Below are positions 1 through 8,626 of a DNA stretch of 64,000 bases, one piece after another; position 1 is the stretch's first letter, and each line of letters begins with the position of its first letter. The notes under the pieces were generated by a model. The model was not told the origin of the DNA. It saw nothing but the letters and a program-made list of their open reading frames with translations, and made no database searches. The translations under genes and the position numbers were made by a program. The stretch is from positions 26,454 through 90,453 of the forward strand of contig NZ_JASZYV010000007.1 of the NCBI RefSeq assembly GCF_030316895.1. The letters run 5' to 3'. This stretch comes from Variovorax dokdonensis. GTDB taxonomy: Bacteria > Pseudomonadota > Gammaproteobacteria > Burkholderiales > Burkholderiaceae_C.

Positions 1-1435
1 GCGGCCGATCGTTGTGCTGCGTGTGGCGAAGGGTGAGGGACCGGTCGCCACGCAGGTTGACGCTCCACACCTGGATGTTCGGCTCGCGATGGTTCAGGTC
101 GTATTGGCGAGACAGCGCCTCGCGCAACTGGCGATAGCCGCTGTCGTCGTGGATGGCCGAGACCTCCAGCTCCGGTTCGTCCTCCTCGTCGCGTATCGCG
201 AAGAGGCGGAAGTCGCGCATCAGCTTCGGGCTCAGGAACTGGCCGATGAAGCTCTCGTCCTTGAAGTTGCGCATGGCGTAGTCGAGCGTGGTGAGCCAGT
301 CGGTGCCCGCCAGGTCGGGGAACCAGCGCCGGTCTTCCTCGGTTGGCTTCTCGCAGATGCGCCGCAGGTCGGTGAACATCGCGAAGCCCAGCGCATAGGG
401 GTTGATGCCGCTGTAGGCGCGGTGGTCGATCGGCGGCTGATACACCACGTTGGTGTGCGACTGCAGCCACTCCATCATGAAGCCGTCGGCCAGCAGGCCT
501 TCGTCGTACAGGGTGTTGAGCAGCGTGTAGTGCCAGAAGGTCGCCCAGCCTTCGTTCATGACCTGGGTCTGGCGCTGCGGGTAGAAGTACTGCGCCACCT
601 TGCGCACGATGCGCACCACCTCGCGCTGCCAGGGCTCGAGCAGCGGCGCGTTCTTCTCGATGAAGTACAGCAGGTTCTCTTGAGGCTCCGCGGGAAAGCG
701 GCGCGTGGCTTCCTCGCTGGCTTCCTGGCCGGAGCGCCGGGGAAGGGTCCGCCAGAGGTCGTTCACCTGCTGCTGGAGGTAGTACTCGCGTTCTTCGCGG
801 CGCGCCTGTTCCTGCGCGAGTGACAGCTTCTGCGGCCTGCGATAGCGGTCGACGCCGTGGTTCATCAGCGCGTGGCAGGAGTCGAGCACGTCTTCCACCG
901 CGGCCAGCCCGTGCTTCTCTTCGCACTCGGCGATGTAGTTACGAGCGTAGACGAGGTAGTCGATGATGGACGACGCATCGGTCCACATCTTGAAGAGGTA
1001 GTTGCCCTTGAAGAAGCTGTTGTGGCCATAGGCCGCATGGGCGATCACCAGGGCCTGCATGGCCATGGTGTTCTCTTCCATGAGATAGGCGATGCAGGGG
1101 TCGGAGTTGATGACGATCTCGTAGGCCAGGCCCATGTGTCCGCGGCGATAGTTCTTCTCGGTCGAGATGAACTGCTTGCCATAGGACCAGTGCCGGTAGA
1201 TGACGGGCATGCCCACCGACGCATAGGCGTCCATCATCTGCTCGGCCGTGATGATCTCGAGCTGGTTCGCGTAGGTGTCGAGCTTGTAGCCTGCCGCCAC
1301 ACGGGCGATCTCGGTGTGGTACTTCTCGATCAGGTCGAAGGTCCAGTCCGATGGGCTGGGCAGCGGTTCGCGATCGCGGTCGCGGTCATGGAGGGCGGCT
1401 GCGGGAAGCGTGATCTCGTCGTGCGGGCCGTTCAT
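1..1435 (-). CDS. spoVR: SpoVR family protein (C-terminus cut by window edge)
   Basis: The reading frame stays open from ATG at 1435 to the window edge, giving about 478 residues of a family usually near 500, so only the very end is missing. The sequence is typical of SpoVR/YcgB: an N-terminal WTFDLIEKYH stretch, EEKHGLAAVEDVLDSCHALM, and NEGWATFWHY. The biochemical role of the family is unknown. In Gram-negative bacteria it is usually the third gene of a PrkA-DUF444-SpoVR operon linked to stationary phase and stress. Here its ATG overlaps the TGA of the DUF444 gene by four bases (ATGA), so translational coupling is likely. Confidence 0.93.
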   Translation of the reverse strand, partial: MNGPHDEITLPAAALHDRDRDREPLPSPSDWTFDLIEKYHTEIARVAAGYKLDTYANQLEIITAEQMMDAYASVGMPVIYRHWSYGKQFISTEKNYRRGHMGLAYEIVINSDPCIAYLMEENTMAMQALVIAHAAYGHNSFFKGNYLFKMWTDASSIIDYLVYARNYIAECEEKHGLAAVEDVLDSCHALMNHGVDRYRRPQKLSLAQEQARREEREYYLQQQVNDLWRTLPRRSGQEASEEATRRFPAEPQENLLYFIEKNAPLLEPWQREVVRIVRKVAQYFYPQRQTQVMNEGWATFWHYTLLNTLYDEGLLADGFMMEWLQSHTNVVYQPPIDHRAYSGINPYALGFAMFTDLRRICEKPTEEDRRWFPDLAGTDWLTTLDYAMRNFKDESFIGQFLSPKLMRDFRLFAIRDEEDEPELEVSAIHDDSGYRQLREALSRQYDLNHREPNIQVWSVNLRGDRSLTLRHTQHNDRP

Positions 1436-2721
1436 GTCGTTGCGCCCTCCTTCTTGAACAGGTCGCGGAAGACCGGGTAGATCTCCGTCGCGTCGGACAC
1501 CTTGCGCATGGCGAAGTTGGGATGGTCGTCCACCAGCTGGGTGTATTCCTCCCAGAGGTTCTGCTCGGCTTCGGCCACTTGCACGTAGGCGTAGTAGCGT
1601 ACGAGGGGCAGGATCTGCTCGCTGAGCATCTTGCGGCACTGGCCGCTGTCCTGGTGCCAGTTGTCGCCGTCGCTGGCCTGGGCGCCGTAGATGTTCCACT
1701 CGTTGCTCGGATAGCGCGCCCGCACGATCTCGTGCATGAGCTTGAGCGCACTGCTGACCACCGTGCCGCCGGTCTCGGTGGTGTGGAAGAACTCGTCTTC
1801 CGTCACCTCGGTGGCCTGGGTGTGGTGCCGGATGAACACCAGCTCGATCTTCTCGTAGTGCCGCGTGAGGAACAGATAGAGCAGCATGAAGAAGCGCTTG
1901 GACATGTCCTTGCGCGCCTCGTCCATCGAGCCCGAAACGTCCATCAGGCAGAACATCACCGCCTTGGCCGAAGGCACCGGCACGCGCACGCGATTGCGGT
2001 AGCGCAGGTCGATCGGATCGATGAAGGGCACATGCTTGGCGCGCTTCTTCATCTCCTCGATCAACAGCTCGGTTTCCTTGATCTCGCGCTGCACCAGGGC
2101 ATCATCGGCGCGCGGATTGCGCTTGAGCTTGAGCAGGTGTTCTTCCAGCTCGCGCAGTTCGCGCCTGGGCGCACCGCCGAGCGCGATGCGGCGTGACAGC
2201 GCACCGCGCATGGAGCGCACCACATGCAGGTTGGAGGGCATGCCGTCGGTGACGAAGCCTGCCCGGTGGCTCTTCCACTCGGGTACTTCGGCCAGCTGCG
2301 TACGGATCAGGTGCGGCAGCGCCAGGTCCTCGAAGAAGACCCGCATGAACTCCTCCTTGGTCAGGCGAAAGACGAAATCGTCCTCGCCTTCGCCGCTGTC
2401 CGAGGCTTGCGAACCGCCGCTGCCACCGCCGCCGCCTTGCGGCCGCTCGATCCGGTCGCCCTTGACGTACTCACGGTTGCCGGGGTGGACGTATTCGCGG
2501 TTGCCGCCCATGCCGTGCCCGAATACGGGTTCGGACACATCGCGCTTGGGCAGGATGACGTCTTCCCCGCGCTCGAGGTCGCGGATGCCGCGACCGCTGA
2601 CGGCGCGCTTGACTGCCTCGCCGATCTGCTCGCGGTAGCGGCGCAGGAAGCGCTCGCGGTTACCGATGGACTTGTTCTTTCCCGACAGGCGGCGATCGAT
2701 GATCTGCTGCAGCACGGACAA
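1432..2721 (-). CDS. yeaH: DUF444 family protein YeaH
   Basis: This 429-residue protein matches the YeaH/YhbH (DUF444) family over its whole length. A MIDAS-like motif DVSGSMD lies at residues 261-267, as in von Willebrand A-type domains, and a Gly-rich acidic linker lies near 95-115. The family works with the PrkA/YeaG kinase in stress and nutrient-starvation responses; its molecular role is not settled. The start is TTG at 2721: AAGGAGA sits seven bases upstream, whereas the next candidate GTG at 2715 is too far from that site. It lies 47 bases behind yeaG and overlaps spoVR by four. Confidence 0.92.
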   Translation of the reverse strand: MSVLQQIIDRRLSGKNKSIGNRERFLRRYREQIGEAVKRAVSGRGIRDLERGEDVILPKRDVSEPVFGHGMGGNREYVHPGNREYVKGDRIERPQGGGGGSGGSQASDSGEGEDDFVFRLTKEEFMRVFFEDLALPHLIRTQLAEVPEWKSHRAGFVTDGMPSNLHVVRSMRGALSRRIALGGAPRRELRELEEHLLKLKRNPRADDALVQREIKETELLIEEMKKRAKHVPFIDPIDLRYRNRVRVPVPSAKAVMFCLMDVSGSMDEARKDMSKRFFMLLYLFLTRHYEKIELVFIRHHTQATEVTEDEFFHTTETGGTVVSSALKLMHEIVRARYPSNEWNIYGAQASDGDNWHQDSGQCRKMLSEQILPLVRYYAYVQVAEAEQNLWEEYTQLVDDHPNFAMRKVSDATEIYPVFRDLFKKEGATT

Positions 2722-2768
2722 GAAGCACTCTCCTTGGCGGACCGGGCGCGGCCCGCATCAAAAAACGA

Positions 2769-4691
2769 CTACGAACTCTTGCGAACGCGCAGGTACCACT
2801 CGCAAAGCAGGCGCACCTGCTTGGCGGTATAGCCCTTCTTCACCATGCGATTGACGAAGTCTTCGTGCTTCTTCAACTCGTCCGCGCTGCTCTTGGCATT
2901 GAAGCTGATCACGGGCAGGAGTTCCTCGGTGTTCGAGAACATCTTCTTCTCGATGACCGTGCGCAGCTTCTCGTAGCTCGTCCATTGCGGGTTCTTGCCG
3001 TTGTTGCCGGCCCGGGCGCGAAGGACGAAGTTGACGATCTCGTTGCGGAAGTCCTTGGGATTGCTGATTCCCGCGGGCTTCTCGATCTTCTCGAGTTCCG
3101 TGTTGAGCGAACCGCGATCGAAGACCTCGCCGGTGTCGGGATCGCGGTACTCCTGGTCCTGGATCCAATAGTCGGCGTAGGTGACGTAGCGGTCGAAGAT
3201 GTTCTGGCCGTACTCCGAGTAGCTCTCCAGGTACGCCGTCTGGATCTCCTTGCCGATGAACTCCGCATAGCGCGGGGCGATCAGCTCCTTGATGTAGGAC
3301 AGGTACTTCTGCTCGGTCTCGGGCGGGAACTGCTCGCGCTCGATCTGCTGCTCCAGCACATACATCAGGTGCACCGGATTGGCCGCAACCTCGGAGCTGT
3401 CGAAGTTGAACACCTTCGAGATGATCTTGAACGCGAAGCGGGTCGACACGCCCGCCATGCCCTCGTCCACGCCCGCATAGTCGCGGTACTCCTGGATCGA
3501 CTTGGCCTTGGGGTCGGTGTCTTTCAGGTTCTCGCCGTCGTAGACCTGCATCTTGCTGAAGATGGACGAGTTCTCCGGCTCCTTCAGACGCGTGAGCACC
3601 GAGAACTGCGACATCATCCGCAGCGTGCCCGGTGCACAAGGAGCGTGCGCGAGCGACGAATTGCGCACCAACTTGTCGTAGATCTTGATCTCTTCCGACA
3701 CGCGCAGGCAGTAGGGCACCTTGACGATGTAGATGCGGTCGAGGAAGGCCTCGTTGTTCTTGTTGTTGCGAAATGCCTTCCACTCGCTCTCGTTGCTGTG
3801 GGCCAGCACGATGCCGTCGAACGGAATGGCGCCGAAGCCTTCGGTGCCCTTGTAGTTGCCTTCCTGCGTGGCAGTCAGCAGGGGGTGCAGCACCTTGATC
3901 GGCGCCTTGAACATCTCGACGAACTCCAGCAGCCCCTGGTTGGCCAGGCACAGGCCGCCGGAATAGGCGTAGGCGTCCGGGTCATTCTGGGCATAGGTCT
4001 CGAGCTTGCGGATGTCGATCTTGCCGACCAGGGAAGAGATGTCCTGGTTGTTCTCGTCGCCCGGCTCGGTCTTGGCCACCGCGATCTGCTTGAGCTGCGA
4101 CGGGTAGCGCTTGACCACCTGGAACTGGCGGATGTCACCGCCGAACTCTTCGAGCCGCTTGACGGCCCAAGGCGAAAGAATGCGCTGCAGGTACCGGCGC
4201 GGGATGCCGTATTCCTTCTCGAGGATCTCGCTGTCTTCCTCGGCGTTGAACAGGCCGAGCGGCGACTCGTTCACCGGCGAATCCTTGATCGCATAAAAGG
4301 GCACGTGCTCCATGAGCTGCTTGAGCCGTTCGGCGATCGAGCTCTTGCCGCCGCCCACAGGACCGAGCAGATAGAGGATCTGCTTCTTCTCTTCCAGGCC
4401 CTGGGCGGCATGGCGGAAGTACGACACCACCTGCTCGATGGCGTCCTCCATGCCGTAGAACTCCTTGAAGGCCGGATAAAGCTTGATGACCTTGTTGGAG
4501 AAGATTCGCGACAGGCGCGAATCGTTGCGCGTGTCGATCAACTGCGGCTCGCCGATCGCGGCGAGCATGCGCTCGGCAGCGGTGGCGTAGGCCATCGGCT
4601 CTCGCTTGCAGATTTCCAGGTATTCCTGCAGCGAAAGGACCTCTTCACGGGTGCGCTCGTAGCGCGCTGCGAAGTTGCTGATGACGTCCAT
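2769..4691 (-). CDS. yeaG: PrkA family serine protein kinase YeaG
   Basis: This 640-residue protein is close to the usual length of YeaG. An AAA+ type ATPase part carries the Walker A motif GPVGGGKSS at residues 110-118, followed by the PrkA C-terminal kinase-like domain. The family phosphorylates serine and is induced in stationary phase or nitrogen starvation in enterobacteria. An upstream in-frame codon at 4748 exists, but ATG at 4691 is preceded by GGAGGT at good spacing and gives the family-typical MDVISNFAARYERTREE start. First gene of yeaG-yeaH-spoVR; its promoter should lie in the AT-rich gap upstream. Confidence 0.95.
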   Translation of the reverse strand: MDVISNFAARYERTREEVLSLQEYLEICKREPMAYATAAERMLAAIGEPQLIDTRNDSRLSRIFSNKVIKLYPAFKEFYGMEDAIEQVVSYFRHAAQGLEEKKQILYLLGPVGGGKSSIAERLKQLMEHVPFYAIKDSPVNESPLGLFNAEEDSEILEKEYGIPRRYLQRILSPWAVKRLEEFGGDIRQFQVVKRYPSQLKQIAVAKTEPGDENNQDISSLVGKIDIRKLETYAQNDPDAYAYSGGLCLANQGLLEFVEMFKAPIKVLHPLLTATQEGNYKGTEGFGAIPFDGIVLAHSNESEWKAFRNNKNNEAFLDRIYIVKVPYCLRVSEEIKIYDKLVRNSSLAHAPCAPGTLRMMSQFSVLTRLKEPENSSIFSKMQVYDGENLKDTDPKAKSIQEYRDYAGVDEGMAGVSTRFAFKIISKVFNFDSSEVAANPVHLMYVLEQQIEREQFPPETEQKYLSYIKELIAPRYAEFIGKEIQTAYLESYSEYGQNIFDRYVTYADYWIQDQEYRDPDTGEVFDRGSLNTELEKIEKPAGISNPKDFRNEIVNFVLRARAGNNGKNPQWTSYEKLRTVIEKKMFSNTEELLPVISFNAKSSADELKKHEDFVNRMVKKGYTAKQVRLLCEWYLRVRKSS

Positions 4692-4983
4692 GTTCACACC
4701 TCCAACGACAGTCAATGGCGGGCGACCTCCGGGACCTCCGTGCAGCACGCCGAAACTGCTTCCGCAAGAACTGTGCTCAGCGTTGTTTGCATGCCTTCGG
4801 GAAACCCTTTTAAGCCTGAAAACCCCTTGTACGCATCCTAGTCAACAAAACGAAACCTTGGAATTGATTTTTCAATTTAGGAACCAACTGTGTCGCCAAA
4901 GTTCCCTACAAATCGACACGGTTTTATCCTACGGACGACTTAAATGACCAAGCGTGGCGCGGCTGTTGGGGCAACGGAGGCGA

Positions 4984-5169
4984 ATGTCGGGCGCCGCAAG
5001 CGTAGTTGCCTTCGCGCCACGGTCGCTTCACTGGAGAAGGCTGGTCGATGGCCGTTCATTCCTGCGGCCCATAAGCAATTCCGTAAACCTTATGAAAAGC
5101 TATTTCCGTGCCCTCAAAAGGGTGAATTGCGGATTCCGGCTGGATACGCTGTTGCATTGCGTTACGTAG
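4984..5169 (+). other. Candidate small ORF or sRNA body (61 codons)
   Basis: ATG at 4984 is preceded by GGAGG only three bases away, which is tight but usable. The frame encodes 61 residues ending in RLDTLLHCVT with TAG at 5167-5169, and a plus-strand terminator-like hairpin begins 17 bases later. No known family is recognisable and base composition is unlike the neighbouring genes. It could equally be an untranslated RNA. Listed because a terminator with no annotated gene in front of it needs an explanation; the coding claim itself is weak. Confidence 0.2.
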
Positions 5170-5186
5170 CAGAAATAACGGCCCCC

Positions 5187-5223
5187 TGCCAGAGTGCATA
5201 CGACTTTGCAATCTGGCATTTTT
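5187..5223 (+). terminator. Rho-independent terminator, plus strand, with no annotated upstream gene
   Basis: The arms TGCCAGA-g-TGCA and TGCA-a-TCTGGCA form an 11-pair stem with one mismatch around an 8-base loop, followed directly by TTTTT at 5219-5223. There is no T-run on the minus strand, so it does not serve the permease operon. It implies a plus-strand transcript from the gap between yeaG and 5187. Confidence 0.55.
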
Positions 5224-5274
5224 CTCGTTTGACCGCGCATTTACATCTGGCCGAATGCGCCGCGACTTGGTGCA

Positions 5275-6405
5275 TCAAGTCGGTGACAGCTTCGGCCTCT
5301 GGCGCACCCAGCGCCACCACGCCAATGCGCCGTAAAAAACACCCAGCCCCAGCAATTGCAGAAGTTCGGGCCGAACGTCTGCCAAACCCGCGCTCATCTG
5401 GTTGACCTTGACCAGACCTTGCACGCCGGCCGTGGACGGAAGCAGGTGCGCCAGGTTGGCCAGCAGGGCCGGCATGGCTTCGAACGGCCAAGGCACGCCG
5501 CTCAGAAAGAAGATCAATGCCGACGAAGCGGCCAGCACCTGCGCCGAGCGTTCTCCGCGATCGAAGAAGCTGCCGATGAACAGCGCAAAGGCCACGGTGG
5601 CGATCACGAAAAGAAGGGTGGTCAGGCACATGGCGAGGAAGGGGCCGCCGCGCGGGTAGTCCTGGAACCAGAACACGAAGCCGAAATAGAAGAAGGCGGT
5701 CATCAGGCCGATGAGCGAGAACGCCAGGCCGGCACCAACGAGTTGTGCGCCACCCGCGAAGTGCTGGGCCGTTCGACGCCGCTCGCCCATCAGCAGCACC
5801 ACGCCCATCAGCAGCGTCTGGTGGACGATGACCACCGCCACGCCCGGAACCACATAGCTGCCATAGCCTTCGCGCGTGTTGAACAGCGGATGCGCAACCG
5901 CCTTCACGGGCATGAGGGTCTGAAGGCCCAGCGCGCGGGCCGGGCCTTCCAGGGCTTCCGCCAGTGCAGCCGACAGCACGCCTTGCAAGGCCGTGCCGAT
6001 GGCGCTTGCCCGCACGATGTAGGCGCCGTTGAGATAGAAGGCCAGCGCATCGGGCCGGGTGCCTGACAGCACGCCGCGCTCGAAGTCGCGGGGAATGAGC
6101 ACGATCGCGTCGACCTGGCGCCGCTCGAGCTGGCGCCGCGCGCCTTCGAAATCCTGCGACACCGTTTGCACGCTGACTTGCGGCGCAGCCAGCAGATGCT
6201 CGGTGATGCGGCGGCTGGCCGAGCTCTGGTCCAGGTCGACCACCGTCACCGGCAGCGCGCTGGCGACCTGGTGCTGGTAGGCGGCGGGATAGTAGAAGCC
6301 ATACAGGAAGCCCGCCAGCACCAGGATCATCAGGGCAGGGCGCGTGCGCAGGACCGAGCGGAAGGTATCGGCCGCGCCGGCCAGGACGCCGTCGAGCGCA
6401 TTCAT
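5275..6405 (-). CDS. ABC-2 type transporter permease (second of pair)
   Basis: This 376-residue inner-membrane protein has one N-terminal membrane helix (about residues 22-42), a large extracytoplasmic domain beginning LPVTVVDLDQSSASRRI, and about five C-terminal helices, the classic ABC-2 (YhhJ/YbhR-like) layout. ATG at 6405 overlaps the stop of the preceding permease gene as ATGA. Last gene of a four-gene export operon (TolC, HlyD, two permeases). The frame is open far upstream, but that extension is a shadow of the other permease. Substrate unknown. Confidence 0.88.
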   Translation of the reverse strand: MNALDGVLAGAADTFRSVLRTRPALMILVLAGFLYGFYYPAAYQHQVASALPVTVVDLDQSSASRRITEHLLAAPQVSVQTVSQDFEGARRQLERRQVDAIVLIPRDFERGVLSGTRPDALAFYLNGAYIVRASAIGTALQGVLSAALAEALEGPARALGLQTLMPVKAVAHPLFNTREGYGSYVVPGVAVVIVHQTLLMGVVLLMGERRRTAQHFAGGAQLVGAGLAFSLIGLMTAFFYFGFVFWFQDYPRGGPFLAMCLTTLLFVIATVAFALFIGSFFDRGERSAQVLAASSALIFFLSGVPWPFEAMPALLANLAHLLPSTAGVQGLVKVNQMSAGLADVRPELLQLLGLGVFYGALAWWRWVRQRPKLSPT

Positions 6406-7604
6406 GACGGCTCGCCCGCGGAACTGGGCGCCGGGCCCGTCGCGCCGACCGGCCTGCGGCACAGCAAGCCCGCTGCCAGGACAAACATCCCGAGCGCGAC
6501 GCCCACCAGCACACCCAGCGAAGGCAGTGAATCGGCTGCCGGCGCCCCCATGAACATCTGCTCCATCTGTAGCCGTACATAGTGCGAGAAGGGCAGGACC
6601 TGGCTCCAGACCTGGGTGAACACCGGCGCGCCCAGGACGGGCAGCGTGGCATCCGAAAAGGTCATGGCCGGCCCACCGTACAGCGCGACGGCCGACAGCG
6701 TCGTGTAGGTGTCGCGCAGGAGCAGTGCGACCACCGCGGCGATGGCGGCATAGCAGGCGTACAGCGCCACCTGGCCAGCCAGCAGCATGGCCAGGCTGCC
6801 ATGAACGCCCCAGCCGCGCCAACCGCACAGCCATGCGGTTCCGGCCATCTGCCAAGCCGTGAACGCCACCACGTAAGGCGCGAGCATGCCGGCCAGCGCC
6901 AGGGTGTTGGCTCCGAAACCACGACCGGCGGCCTGTCCATCGGCCTTCATCGCGCGCCCCATGGCCACTGCGACGGCGCAGCTGAGCAGCACATGCAGGA
7001 TGCCGGGTTGCAGCAGGGCCTCGAGGAACCACTCGTAGCTCAGCTGAGGGTTGAACAGCATGGTCGCCTGGATGCGCGGCACCTGCACGCGCAGCGCGGC
7101 CGGCACGTTGTGGGCACGCGCGAGTTCGGGCAGCACCTGCTGCTGCAGCGCCGAGACGGCGGCGTCCACGCCGCGACCGGCCAGCGCGCCGACGGAATAG
7201 AACGAGGCGTTCTGGTAGAGCGAGATCTGCCCCTGCCGGCCGGCGAGCACGTCGCGCTGAAGTCCTTCGGGAATGAGCACCACCGCCCACACCTTCGTTT
7301 GGCGCGCCATCGTCCAGGCCTGCTCCAATTGATCCGGCTCGGCCACGACCTGCACCTGCGCCGACGCACGAAGATTGCGCACGAGCTGCCGGCTGATCGG
7401 CGAATGGTCGGCATCCACCACCGCGATCGGCAGGTCCCGCGCACTGCCCTGGATGAACATGGCGCCCAACACCACCAGCGTGAGCAAAGGCGCGATGGTC
7501 AGCAGCGCGAGATCCCAGGGGCTTCGCGCGAGCCAGGCGATTTCGCGACCCAGGGCCACGACGAAAGCATTGCGCGTCCGTGGCCGAGGACCGACACCGC
7601 TCAT
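6402..7604 (-). CDS. ABC-2 type transporter permease (first of pair)
   Basis: This 400-residue protein has the same layout as its downstream neighbour: a helix near residues 33-53, an extracytoplasmic domain starting DLPIAVVDADHSPISRQLVRN, then C-terminal helices. The two permeases probably form a heterodimer. It contains no Walker motifs, and no ATP-binding subunit is encoded anywhere in the operon. Start and stop both overlap neighbours by four bases, indicating tight translational coupling within the operon. Confidence 0.88.
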   Translation of the reverse strand: MSGVGPRPRTRNAFVVALGREIAWLARSPWDLALLTIAPLLTLVVLGAMFIQGSARDLPIAVVDADHSPISRQLVRNLRASAQVQVVAEPDQLEQAWTMARQTKVWAVVLIPEGLQRDVLAGRQGQISLYQNASFYSVGALAGRGVDAAVSALQQQVLPELARAHNVPAALRVQVPRIQATMLFNPQLSYEWFLEALLQPGILHVLLSCAVAVAMGRAMKADGQAAGRGFGANTLALAGMLAPYVVAFTAWQMAGTAWLCGWRGWGVHGSLAMLLAGQVALYACYAAIAAVVALLLRDTYTTLSAVALYGGPAMTFSDATLPVLGAPVFTQVWSQVLPFSHYVRLQMEQMFMGAPAADSLPSLGVLVGVALGMFVLAAGLLCRRPVGATGPAPSSAGEPS

Positions 7605-8626
7605 GACTGCGGCCAGTCGAACAGCACGCTCATGCCTGGTCGCAGTTGCGGCACCGGCTCTGCGGGCGTGAGGCGCACCTCGAAGCTGCGCACATCGAAG
7701 CCGCTGGACTGGCGCGTGGCACGCCAGGTCGCGAATTCGCCCTGGACGCCGATGCTGCGTACCTTGAAGCGCACCGCCTTGCCGTCCAGCGCCGGCAGAT
7801 GACCCACCAGCTCGCGACCGGCTGACAGGCCGTGCAACTGGTTCTCGCGGACGTTGAGCGAGACCCAGGGCTCGTCGACCGCCACCAGCGTGAGGATGGG
7901 AAAGCCGAGCGCGACCACCTCGCCTGGCTGAACCATGGTGTGCCCGACTTCGCCATCGGCCGGGGCCTTAAGCCGTGTTTCCTTCTGCAGCGCCTCGACG
8001 GCTTTCAGGCCTGCGGCCGCCACCTCGACCTGCGCCGCGGCCGCGTCCTTGTCTTCCTGCGGCAGGCCGCGCGTGGCACGAAGAACCTGCTCCTGCGCCG
8101 CCTTGACCTGACCGGCCGCGGCATCGCGCGCGGCCAGCGCCTCGTCCAGCCTTTGGGTGGAGACCACGCCTTCCTGATGCAGGTTCCGGGTGCGCCGATA
8201 GGTCTGCTCGGCCAGCTTGAGCGCCGCCTGGGCGCTGGATGCGGCGGCGCGCAGCGTGTCGATGTTCTCCTGGCGTGATCCGGCCAAGGTGCGTGCCTGC
8301 ACGGCCTGCGCACCGGCCAGGGCACCTGCGGCCTGCTCGCGCCGCGCGTCCAGCTCGGGGCTGCGCAATATCACCAGGTCCTGGCCTGCCTTGACGTGGT
8401 CTCCCGCCTTCACCAGCAATCGTTCGACGCGTGAGATCGGAACCTGCGTGGCCACCGTGTATTCCTCGGCGTCGACCATGCCCTGGAATTGCAATGGTGC
8501 GGGCTTGTAGGCCAGCCACAGTCCCACCGCGATGAAGACCAGCAGCGCCACGCCCGCCGCGATGAGCACCCAACGCAGCGGGCGTCGCAGCGGGGCAGGG
8601 GGGGCATCGGATTCGGGCGTGTTCAT
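7601..8626 (-). CDS. HlyD family periplasmic adaptor protein
   Basis: This 341-residue membrane-fusion protein has an N-terminal anchor helix (about residues 18-43), then a lipoyl/barrel-sandwich half motif (VERLLVKAGDHVKAGQDLVILRSPELDARR), a long alpha-helical hairpin rich in Ala and Gln (about 95-190), and the second lipoyl half with beta-barrel (APADGEVGHTMVQPGEVVALGFPILTL, taken in two parts). It should link the inner-membrane permeases to the outer-membrane channel encoded just upstream. ATGA overlaps couple it on both sides. Confidence 0.92.
   Translation of the reverse strand: MNTPESDAPPAPLRRPLRWVLIAAGVALLVFIAVGLWLAYKPAPLQFQGMVDAEEYTVATQVPISRVERLLVKAGDHVKAGQDLVILRSPELDARREQAAGALAGAQAVQARTLAGSRQENIDTLRAAASSAQAALKLAEQTYRRTRNLHQEGVVSTQRLDEALAARDAAAGQVKAAQEQVLRATRGLPQEDKDAAAAQVEVAAAGLKAVEALQKETRLKAPADGEVGHTMVQPGEVVALGFPILTLVAVDEPWVSLNVRENQLHGLSAGRELVGHLPALDGKAVRFKVRSIGVQGEFATWRATRQSSGFDVRSFEVRLTPAEPVPQLRPGMSVLFDWPQS

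Larger units (their letters stand above)
4692..5274. other. Intergenic region, AT-rich, with likely yeaG promoter
   Basis: This 583-bp gap is the longest gene-free stretch and is clearly richer in A+T than its surroundings, especially 4840-4930. It separates the start of yeaG from the end of the permease gene, both on the minus strand. A perfect inverted repeat AATTGA-TTTT-TCAATT lies at 4862-4877. A TTGACT hexamer on the minus strand (4840-4845) could be a -35 box for yeaG, but I see no well-spaced -10 box. I looked for a sigma54 site (GG-N10-GC) for yeaG and found none. The right half holds a plus-strand terminator-like hairpin. Confidence 0.6.

Noticed and set aside
2865..4841. 658-codon plus-strand frame opposite yeaG
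   Set aside because: It is the antisense shadow of a well-recognised PrkA gene; high-GC codon use keeps the opposite frame open.
4980..5010. Possible sigma54 site for yeaG (AGGC-N8-TTGC on the minus strand)
   Set aside because: The spacing between the GG and GC elements is one base too long and it lies about 310 bases from the start codon.
4944..5405. 153-codon plus-strand frame in the yeaG-permease gap
   Set aside because: It reads straight through the plus-strand terminator hairpin and 130 bases into the end of the permease gene, and its sequence shows no domain pattern.
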